DNA of 17,874 nt, taken from positions 1-17,874 of the forward strand of contig CAYRTD010000082.1 in assembly GCA_964426915.1 (NCBI GenBank), in the 5' to 3' direction. Shown in pieces: positions 8,226-14,980 of the stretch. The stretch is from CAYRTD01 sp964426915 (GTDB taxonomy: Bacteria > Bacteroidota > Bacteroidia > Bacteroidales > GCA-2748055). Under the pieces are notes generated by a model. That model did no database searches, was not told the origin of the DNA, and saw nothing but the letters and a program-made list of their open reading frames with translations. The number at the start of each line of letters is the position of its first letter. Position 1 is the stretch's first letter. Position numbers and translations under genes: made by a program.

Positions 8226-9413
8226 TCAGACAAGCTCTTTAACCCTGTTTGCAGCTTCCTGTAGTGTAATTGCAGAATATACCTTGAGGCCTGAATCATC
8301 AATAAGCCTTTTACCCTCTTCGGCATTGGTTCCCTGAAGTCTTACAATTACCGGGACGTTAATATCCCCAATTGACTGGTAAGCATCCACTACCCCCTGA
8401 GCTACTCGGTCGCAGCGAACAATACCACCGAAAATATTGATAAGAATAGCTTTTACATTGGGATCCTTTAGAATGATCCGAAATCCGGCTTCCACGGTTT
8501 CTGCATTGGCTGTACCACCAACGTCCAGGAAATTGGCAGGATCACCGCCTGATAATTTAATAATGTCCATGGTTGCCATAGCCAGACCAGCACCGTTAAC
8601 CATACATCCTACATTACCATCAAGTTTGATAAAATTAAGATCATGTTTGGTAGCTTCCACCTCTGAAGGCTCTTCTTCGGACAGATCCCGCATCTCGGCA
8701 TAATCACCATGTCTGAAAAGGGCATTTTCATCGAGACTAACTTTAGCATCGGCTGCAAGGACGAGATCATCGGAAGTTTTAAATACAGGGTTGATCTCGA
8801 ACAATGAGGCATCTGATGAGGTATAGGCCTTATATAAGGCTGTAACGAATTTAATCATCTGCTTAAATGCCTTACCGGATAGTCCAAGATTAAAAGCAAT
8901 TCTTCGGGCCTGAAAGGAAAGGAGACCGCTCCCGGGATCAATTTCCTCCTTAAAAATGAGGTGTGGGGTGTTTTCAGCAACAGTTTCGATGTCCATTCCT
9001 CCTTCTGTGGAATACATGATAATATTTTTTCCGGTATCACGGTTAAGAAGGACGCTCATGTAAAATTCATTTATCTCATTTTCCCCGGGATAAAAAATAC
9101 CCTGCTCAACCAGTATCTTATTAACTTTCTTTCCTTCCGGACCGGTCTGATGGGTAATTAGCGTCATTCCAAGAATTTCCTTTGCATAATTTTTCACCTC
9201 ATCCAGGGATTTGGCAATTTTCACACCACCCCCTTTACCCCTTCCACCGGCATGGATTTGTGCCTTCACAGCCCATGTATCTGCCTGAGTCTGGGCCTGT
9301 ATCTTTTTTGCAGCATTAACAGCAGATTCGGGTGAGTCTGCAACAAATCCCATTGGAACAGGGACTCCGTGATTTTTAAGTATAGATTTAGCCTGATATT
9401 CGTGGATATTCAT
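8226..9413 (-). CDS. sucC: Succinyl-CoA synthetase (ADP-forming) beta subunit
   Basis: Catalyses, with the alpha subunit SucD, the reversible conversion of succinyl-CoA to succinate with nucleoside triphosphate formation in the TCA cycle. The 395-residue length is normal. The N-terminal ATP-grasp domain opens with MNIHEYQAKSILKNHGVPVP and contains the nucleotide loop AQIHAGGRGKGGGVK and the metal-site string LFEINPVF. The C-terminal CoA-ligase domain has DGNVGCMVNGAGLAMATMD, GGDPANFLDVGG, INIFGGIVRCDRVA and VRLQGTNAEEG. The start at 9413 matches the conserved family N-terminus. sucD, often the next gene, is absent on either side, so the enzyme must be assembled from separate loci, an arrangement common in this phylum as far as I recall. 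Its promoter lies in the 100-nt divergent gap with the methyltransferase; only a degenerate -7 box is visible there. Confidence 0.97.
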   Translation of the reverse strand: MNIHEYQAKSILKNHGVPVPMGFVADSPESAVNAAKKIQAQTQADTWAVKAQIHAGGRGKGGGVKIAKSLDEVKNYAKEILGMTLITHQTGPEGKKVNKILVEQGIFYPGENEINEFYMSVLLNRDTGKNIIMYSTEGGMDIETVAENTPHLIFKEEIDPGSGLLSFQARRIAFNLGLSGKAFKQMIKFVTALYKAYTSSDASLFEINPVFKTSDDLVLAADAKVSLDENALFRHGDYAEMRDLSEEEPSEVEATKHDLNFIKLDGNVGCMVNGAGLAMATMDIIKLSGGDPANFLDVGGTANAETVEAGFRIILKDPNVKAILINIFGGIVRCDRVAQGVVDAYQSIGDINVPVIVRLQGTNAEEGKRLIDDSGLKVYSAITLQEAANRVKELV

Positions 9414-9513
9414 ATTTTAAGCTTTAACATTTTCAAACAACGAAAATATCCATTTTTTTTCATTTAACTAAGAGAATAATAGATATTTTAGCGCTTCAGT
9501 TTAGCAATGTATT

Positions 9514-10050
9514 ATGAAAAAATTAAGAATAGAGGAACTAAACCGGATCAGTATAGAAGAGTTCAGGAAAGCAGATAAAATTCCTGTAAGTGTAATACTC
9601 GATAACGTAAGAAGTCTAAATAACATAGGTTCGGTATTCAGAACCTGTGATGCTTTCAGGATTGAAAAGATCTATCTTTGTGGCATTACAGCTACCCCGC
9701 CCCACAAGGACATTCATAAGACGGCACTGGGAGCCACAGAGTCAGTCGAATGGGAATATTTCAAAGATACGGTTGAACTTATCACAAAATTAAAATCATC
9801 GGACTACCGGATCCTTTCTGTTGAACAGGTCGAAAACAGCACCTCGCTTGAAAAACTTCAGTTAAGCGGTGAAAATAAATATACCCTGGTATTTGGTCAT
9901 GAAGTGCGTGGAGTAGATCAGTCTGTCATTGACATAAGTGATGCCTGTCTGGAGATTCCACAGTACGGAACCAAGCATTCCTTAAATATTTCTGTGAGCG
10001 CTGGGATTGTTATTTGGGAAGTATTCCGGAAAATCAGGAATAAGGCATAA
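9514..10050 (+). CDS. SpoU/TrmH-family RNA 2'-O-methyltransferase
   Basis: A 178-residue SPOUT methyltransferase that transfers a methyl group from S-adenosylmethionine to a ribose 2'-OH in tRNA or rRNA. All three SpoU motifs are present: motif 1 LDNVRSLNNIGSVFRTCDAF (about residues 30-49, with the catalytic-type Asn and Arg), motif 2 LVFGHEVRGVD (about 129-139) and motif 3 LEIPQYGTKHSLNISVSAGI (about 148-167), which together form the knotted AdoMet site. It lacks the N-terminal L30e-like substrate-binding domain of RlmB-type enzymes, so it is of the short type. The exact target cannot be assigned; tRNA position 18 (TrmH-like) or a related site is possible. The ATG at 9514 is the natural start. 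A hairpin terminator lies about 50 nt downstream. Confidence 0.92.
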   Translation: MKKLRIEELNRISIEEFRKADKIPVSVILDNVRSLNNIGSVFRTCDAFRIEKIYLCGITATPPHKDIHKTALGATESVEWEYFKDTVELITKLKSSDYRILSVEQVENSTSLEKLQLSGENKYTLVFGHEVRGVDQSVIDISDACLEIPQYGTKHSLNISVSAGIVIWEVFRKIRNKA

Positions 10051-10095
10051 CAGGATAAAATGCGCGCGGGATTTTTATTCGCATCATCAACAGAT

Positions 10096-10130
10096 AAAAA
10101 AAAGCCATCCCTTAAAGAGATGGCTTTTTT
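10096..10130. terminator. Bidirectional intrinsic terminator
   Basis: An A-run at 10096-10103 is followed by stem GCCATC (10104-10109), loop 10110-10118, GATGGC (10119-10124) and six Ts (10125-10130). With A/T pairing the stem is 12 bp. It has a T-tract on either strand and lies between the convergent methyltransferase and lipoprotein genes, so it can serve both. Confidence 0.85.
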
Positions 10131-10150
10131 ATATATAGAAACTTCAATAA

Positions 10151-11863
10151 CTATTCTACCAGACTTTTAAAGCTGTCATTCTCAAAATACTCTGCAAAAA
10201 CTATATCCTTTTTTGCACGTTCTTTCAGTTCACCATCTCTGTCGAATGCCATTCCAAGACTTTCAAATACCAGCTCATCCTTATCCTGCCTTGCAGCAAT
10301 AACTGCTTTTACATAATATTTCTTTGCTATATCAGATTCTGTATTATTAATAGTTGTCAGGGCTGCGTCATAATCATCCTGTAACAACTTTGCGAGTGCA
10401 GCATTTACAGAATTGGTATTACCGAAATAATTTTCTGCGGCATCATATTCACCCTGTATAATTTTCACAATACCAAGATTATAATTTACAACATCACCAG
10501 CACCCATGGAAGCCTGGAAAAGTTCTTCAGCTTTCTCAACATCATTCTGCATAAGCGCAACAACTCCAAGATTGTTATTCACTACATCATTGTCCATCAT
10601 CTCTTTTGCCTTATTGAATGCTTTTTCAGCTTCTTCCGCATCTCCCATTTTCACATAAACATATCCAATATTATTGACAGCTCTGAAGCATTTGGGATGA
10701 TTTTCACTTGCTTTCTTGTAAATTGCAAGTTTTGTTTCCATATCATCATAAAGGTTTGCCGCGTAAAGAATCTCTTCAAGATTCAGACTATCGGGATCAC
10801 TTGACCATACATCTTTAATTTCTTCATCCGATAACCCAATTTTTTCCGCTTCTACGAAAAACCTTGATCTTCTGAGTTCAGGAAGAACTTTATCTGCAAG
10901 TTCTTCAAAAGCAGCCGAAAGATTTCTTATCTCCTGCTCTCTTACCTGGGGATCTGAATACATGGAAAGAACGCGGAGTATAAGTTCTTTATCCTGAACA
11001 TCAGCTTCCTGAAGTTCCTCTTTAAAACCTTCCCAGTCTTCAGGAGTATAATCCATTGCAAGGAAACCTTCTTTTGCAGCCGATTCAAGTTCAGATCTGC
11101 GTGATTCCCTGTCAAAATATCTTTTTGCAGATTCCTGCCTGTCTTCAGAAAGTTTTTCATTAAAATCGTAAGGTCCGTCAGGAGAAGCATAGGCATGCAA
11201 TTTCATTCCTTTCAGATTAACCCTTTCATTCTCCTCCGACTTCTTAATATATTCAGAAAGTCCTTCCATATCCTCTTTTGTAACCTCTGAATTCCTTACG
11301 TTACTTCTATTTATAATATAATGAATATCGGCCTTGTATGAATCCGGAGTGATTCTCTCGAATTTATCCCCTACCATTACTGGTTTGGGGTCAACTACAA
11401 CAAGTTTGGAGGTGGCAACAATACCATCAGCCAATTTGTAATCATCAAAGATCATTGAATTCCCTTTTAATTCAGCCTCTACCCTTACAACCAGGTCAGA
11501 CATCATCATATCCTTGCTGTAAGGAACAGTACCGGTGTAACTTACGGAGCCGCCATCTGTACTAATCACCTGATTATTAGCTTCAACTTTTTCACCCTGC
11601 ACTGTTTTTGCTTCATAGGTTGTTTCTCCACCTTCATACTTTAGAACGGGTGTTAATGTAAGGATCGCATTTTTATTGAAATATTTCTCGGGATATTTCA
11701 CATCAATCTTGACATCAACTTCATCAGCATGTACCTCAAGAGGGTCAGGGGTGACCTGGTAGGAAACATCTCCAGCGTTTTCCTGCATTTTATTGAGACC
11801 ACCACAACTACTTAAGAAAAATGCGGTAACAGCAAAAAGCGCTAAGTAATTTAATTTTTTCAT
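10151..11863 (-). CDS. Lipoprotein with OmpA-like domain and TPR repeats
   Basis: A 570-residue lipoprotein of the cell envelope. Start: MKKLNYLALFAVTAFFLSSC gives a lipoprotein signal peptide with lipobox LSSC, Cys20 being lipidated. A 599-residue reading from TTG at 11950 is unlikely because that codon is the promoter -33 element. Residues about 25-170 are beta-rich with no named domain. Residues about 178-350 look like an OmpA-type peptidoglycan-binding module: HYIINRSNVR, then LHAYASPDGPYDFNEKLSEDRQESAKRYF, a long helical insertion (YTPEDWEGF to EQEIRNL), and LPELRRSRFFVEAEKIG as the probable last strand. A similar split OmpA module occurs, from memory, in Bacteroides envelope proteins. 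Residues about 375-520 contain TPR-like pairs such as RAVNNIGYVYVKMGDAEEAEKAF and VNNNLGVVALMQNDVEKAEELF. No acidic surface-export signal follows Cys20 (CGGLNK), so it probably faces the periplasm. It may scaffold a wall-linked complex, which is inference. Confidence 0.82.
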   Translation of the reverse strand: MKKLNYLALFAVTAFFLSSCGGLNKMQENAGDVSYQVTPDPLEVHADEVDVKIDVKYPEKYFNKNAILTLTPVLKYEGGETTYEAKTVQGEKVEANNQVISTDGGSVSYTGTVPYSKDMMMSDLVVRVEAELKGNSMIFDDYKLADGIVATSKLVVVDPKPVMVGDKFERITPDSYKADIHYIINRSNVRNSEVTKEDMEGLSEYIKKSEENERVNLKGMKLHAYASPDGPYDFNEKLSEDRQESAKRYFDRESRRSELESAAKEGFLAMDYTPEDWEGFKEELQEADVQDKELILRVLSMYSDPQVREQEIRNLSAAFEELADKVLPELRRSRFFVEAEKIGLSDEEIKDVWSSDPDSLNLEEILYAANLYDDMETKLAIYKKASENHPKCFRAVNNIGYVYVKMGDAEEAEKAFNKAKEMMDNDVVNNNLGVVALMQNDVEKAEELFQASMGAGDVVNYNLGIVKIIQGEYDAAENYFGNTNSVNAALAKLLQDDYDAALTTINNTESDIAKKYYVKAVIAARQDKDELVFESLGMAFDRDGELKERAKKDIVFAEYFENDSFKSLVE

Positions 11864-11919
11864 AATGCACTGGTTATTAGTTATTGATTTAAAATTTGTT
11901 AACATTTTAATATATCGTA

Positions 11920-11950
11920 CAAACTTAACAATGTTTTTTGTTAAAAACAA
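11920..11950 (-). promoter_or_regulatory. Promoter of the OmpA/TPR lipoprotein gene
   Basis: On the minus strand TTG (11950-11948) and TAAGTTTG (11927-11920) are separated by 20 nt, matching the Bacteroidota -33/-7 arrangement (TTG, then TAnnTTTG). The start codon is 57 nt downstream. The gene can therefore be transcribed independently of the kinase gene that ends at 11966. Confidence 0.75.
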
Positions 11951-11965
11951 GCCCCGACAGGCATT

Positions 11966-12607
11966 TCAATAATGATTGTGGTTAGAAATTCTTGTTATTC
12001 CATAATTATATTCCCTGTCAAAAATATAATTTTTTACTGAATCATAATCATTTTTATCATCAAGAAAACATAAATTTCTTATATCCAGAATTAAAATTTT
12101 CAGGCCGGAAACGCTTTTGAGATAATTAAAGTATCCTTCCTGCACTCTGCGAAGGTAATCAGCTGAGATACTTTTTTCATATTCCCTTCCTCGAATTTTA
12201 ATATTTTCCATTAACTGATCGATACCAGTATGTAAATATACATACAAATCAGGCTTCGGAAGGTTCTGATGAATGATATTAAATAATTGCCGGTATAACC
12301 TGTACTCATCCGCAGCCAATGTAATGCCTGCGAATATCAGCGATTTAGAAAAATAATAATCGGCAATGCTCAAAGGTGTAAACATATCCCTGTCCACCAG
12401 CTCTTCCTTGTGTTGCTTATAACGATCAGCCAGGAAAGAAAGTTCAAGCGGAAAAGAAAATCTTTCCGGATTGGCATAAAATTTCGGCAAAAAGGGGTTA
12501 TCCGCAAATTGTTCATAGACAGCCTTTGCCCCCAGATCTGATGACAGTTTTTCTACCAGTGAAGTCTTACCGGCTCCTATATTTCCTTCGATTACTAAAT
12601 AATTCAA
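11966..12607 (-). CDS. Deoxynucleoside kinase
   Basis: A 213-residue cytosolic enzyme that phosphorylates deoxynucleosides (probably deoxyadenosine/deoxyguanosine-type) with ATP for salvage; the substrate is not certain from sequence. The Walker A loop GNIGAGKTS is at residues 8-16. Further family signs are VYEQFADNPFLPKFYANPERFSFPLELSFLADR, a DLYVYLHTGIDQLMENIKIRGREYEKSI segment containing the LID arginines, and ISADYLRRVQEGYFNYL. The only start compatible with this N-terminus is TTG at 12607-12605: between it and the in-frame stop of the upstream peptidase gene there is no ATG or GTG. The upstream stop is 21 nt away, so translational coupling with the peptidase gene is plausible. The preceding bases (ACCGTTTG) do not fit a TAnnTTTG promoter, unlike the other apparent TTG starts here. 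Confidence 0.92.
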   Translation of the reverse strand: MNYLVIEGNIGAGKTSLVEKLSSDLGAKAVYEQFADNPFLPKFYANPERFSFPLELSFLADRYKQHKEELVDRDMFTPLSIADYYFSKSLIFAGITLAADEYRLYRQLFNIIHQNLPKPDLYVYLHTGIDQLMENIKIRGREYEKSISADYLRRVQEGYFNYLKSVSGLKILILDIRNLCFLDDKNDYDSVKNYIFDREYNYGITRISNHNHY

Positions 12608-12628
12608 ACGGTTCTGAAATATTTGGTA

Positions 12629-14737
12629 TTAATAATCCGGAACAAAATCCATATTATAAAAAGCAAAAGCCCATTTATCGGCATACTCATCAATAATTTT
12701 AGAAACCGGTTTACCAGCTCCGTGTCCGGCATCGGTTTCGATCCTTATCATAACCGGATTCTCACCCTCATATACTTCCTGCAATCTTGCAATATATTTA
12801 AAAGAATGAGCTGGAACAACCCGGTCATCATGATCGGCTGTGGTAACGAGAACAGCAGGATAATCTGCATCTGCCCGGATATTATGTAAAGGTGAATACT
12901 TGTAAATATACTCAAACTGATCAGGCTGATCACTTGAACCATAATCTGTCACCCAGTATTTTCCAATAGTAAATTTATGGAATCGGAGCATATCCATCAC
13001 TCCAACTGCAGGCAGAGCTACGGCAAAAAGCTCAGGTCTCTGATTTATGACAGCTCCAACAAGTAGTCCGCCATTGGATCCCCCGAATATGGCAAGCCTG
13101 TCGGAAGAGGTATAATCATTTTCAATGAGATATTCACCCGCCGCGATAAAATCATCAAAAACATTTTGTTTATTGAAAATCGTTCCAGCCTGGTGCCATT
13201 TTTCTCCATATTCACCTCCTCCTCTGATATTTGCCAGGACATAAACCCCGTTATTCTCTAGCCAGATCATATTCCTTACATTAAATGAAGGTGTATATGT
13301 GACATTGAATCCTCCGTAACCATATAGTAATGTCGGACGCTCGCCATCGAGATCAAGGCCTTCCTTGTGAACAATAAACATAGGGACTTTAGTCCCATCC
13401 TTACTTTCATAAAAGACCTGCCGGGTGGTGTAACTTTCTGCATCTACTTCAACTTCAGGCCTGAAAACCAATTCGGAGGTATTGCTCTCCGTATCATATC
13501 TGTATATTTCAGTTGGCACCGTAAAGGAGGTGAACGCATAAAAGGCTTCACTACTGTTCTTCCGTGCAGTTATGCCGGTAATCGTGCCCAATTCAGGTAA
13601 CTCAATTTCATGGAGTTTCTCTCCTTCAGGGGAATGCAGTTGAATCAAACTGTGAGCATCTTTTTCATATTCTGCAATAAATTTTCCTCCTGCAAGTTTA
13701 CAGGATTTTAACACCTGGTCAGGGTTTTCAGCTATTATATTGTTCCACTTGCTTTCATCCGGACTATCAAGGTCGATTCCTATAACACGATACATAGGAG
13801 CATTATGATTTGTCAGAAAGTACAGCATATTTCCTTCATTTCCCACAAGCATATAGTCATTATCAAAATTTTCGATGATCTTCACAACATTTCTTTTTAT
13901 ATCGGTGAGATCCACATAATAAATACCATTTCCGGTTGTGGACTCATATGCTGTTATTACAAGAAATTTTTCATCAGAAGTAACCTCAGCGTTAAAGCTC
14001 CAGACCGGATTCTCGGGATCTTCATAAATGAGTTCATCTTCCTCCTGGGGAGTCCCTGCCTTATGATAATATATTTTTTTGTTTTCATTCACCCCGCTCA
14101 ATTCTGAACCTTCCGGTTTATCATAACGACTGTAGAAGAAACCATCCTTATACCATGATATAGAACTGAATTTAATCCACTTGAGATGATCATCAAGTTG
14201 TTTCATGCTTTCAATCTCTTTAACAAAAAATTCATTCCAGTCGGATCCAGCCCTTGATATCCCGTATCCTGCATATTTCCCGTCGTGAGAAACTGAAAAG
14301 TTCGTTAGAGCGATGGTTCCTTCATCGGAGAATTTATTGGGATCGAGAAAAACTTCCCCTTTCTCCTTAACATCTTTCGTAATATAAACCACATTCTGAT
14401 CCTGCAATCCATCATTATAGGAATAGAAATAATAATCGCCTTCTTTATCAGGCACTCCCATTCGCTCATAATTCCAAAGCTCCTCAAGCCTGTTTCTTAT
14501 TTTATCCCTGAATGGAATTTGGTCGAGATAGTTAAATGTCACTGCATTCTGAGCACGAACCCATTCGGCTGTTTCTTTCGACATATCGTCCTCCAGCCAG
14601 CGATAGGGATCGGGAACCTCAGTACCATGATAGACATCAACAACATCGTCTTTGCGTGTTTCCGGATATTCAATTTTATTTTGTTTACATGAAATCATAA
14701 AAAATACAACTAAAATGGGCAATAAGAGCTTTTTCAT
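12629..14737 (-). CDS. Prolyl oligopeptidase (S9A) lipoprotein
   Basis: A 702-residue serine peptidase that cleaves short peptides after proline. Start MKKLLLPILVVFFMISC gives a lipoprotein signal with Cys17, so the enzyme is probably anchored in the periplasm or outer membrane rather than cytosolic. N-terminal YPETRKDDVVDVYHGTEVPDPYRWLEDD is the classical opening of the family, followed by the seven-bladed propeller (about residues 75-430). The C-terminal alpha/beta-hydrolase domain carries an intact triad: Ser554 in GGSNGG, Asp638 in DHDDRVVPAHS and His672 in AGHGAGKP. LLYGYGGFNVTYTPSF and NIRGGGEYGEKWH are also typical. An upstream TTG at 14764 is part of the promoter box, so the ATG at 14737 is preferred. 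The deoxynucleoside kinase follows after 21 nt and is likely in the same operon, with no obvious metabolic link. Confidence 0.95.
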   Translation of the reverse strand: MKKLLLPILVVFFMISCKQNKIEYPETRKDDVVDVYHGTEVPDPYRWLEDDMSKETAEWVRAQNAVTFNYLDQIPFRDKIRNRLEELWNYERMGVPDKEGDYYFYSYNDGLQDQNVVYITKDVKEKGEVFLDPNKFSDEGTIALTNFSVSHDGKYAGYGISRAGSDWNEFFVKEIESMKQLDDHLKWIKFSSISWYKDGFFYSRYDKPEGSELSGVNENKKIYYHKAGTPQEEDELIYEDPENPVWSFNAEVTSDEKFLVITAYESTTGNGIYYVDLTDIKRNVVKIIENFDNDYMLVGNEGNMLYFLTNHNAPMYRVIGIDLDSPDESKWNNIIAENPDQVLKSCKLAGGKFIAEYEKDAHSLIQLHSPEGEKLHEIELPELGTITGITARKNSSEAFYAFTSFTVPTEIYRYDTESNTSELVFRPEVEVDAESYTTRQVFYESKDGTKVPMFIVHKEGLDLDGERPTLLYGYGGFNVTYTPSFNVRNMIWLENNGVYVLANIRGGGEYGEKWHQAGTIFNKQNVFDDFIAAGEYLIENDYTSSDRLAIFGGSNGGLLVGAVINQRPELFAVALPAVGVMDMLRFHKFTIGKYWVTDYGSSDQPDQFEYIYKYSPLHNIRADADYPAVLVTTADHDDRVVPAHSFKYIARLQEVYEGENPVMIRIETDAGHGAGKPVSKIIDEYADKWAFAFYNMDFVPDY

Positions 14738-14761
14738 TTTGATACAATTTAAAGTTTGGAT

Positions 14762-14769
14762 CAAAATTA
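14762..14769 (-). promoter_or_regulatory. -7 promoter element of the prolyl oligopeptidase gene
   Basis: On the minus strand TAATTTTG (14769-14762) fits TAnnTTTG and lies 24 nt before the ATG at 14737. The -33 box is unclear. The TTG at its end is the codon that would otherwise be read as an upstream start. Confidence 0.6.
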
Positions 14770-14892
14770 ATATTTATCCTAAATGAACAGGTTCCGGCGA
14801 ATATGTTTTTCAAACAGGATCAGGAATAAATTTTACATTCTTTAGAACTGAAGATTCATTCCGCTTTTATTTGAGTAGTGCATGACCTATAA

Positions 14893-14930
14893 TAAAAAAA
14901 CTACCTCCCAGCCAAAGCCTGAAGGTAGTT
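14893..14930 (-). terminator. Intrinsic terminator after pnp
   Basis: On the minus strand AACTACCT (14930-14923) pairs with AGGTAGTT (14906-14899), with a 16-nt loop that can form an inner CAG/CTG pairing. A seven-T run (14900-14894) follows. It lies 50 nt beyond the pnp stop. Confidence 0.8.
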
Positions 14931-14980
14931 ATAATATCAGTAACCTATGGAAAGTTCAAATTACTTTCCTATGAACAATA

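Noticed and set aside
10151..11863. Identification of the lipoprotein as the T9SS protein PorE or PorW
   Set aside because: PorE has TPRs first and OmpA last with a beta-propeller between, and PorW is a much longer TPR protein; neither matches this order or length.
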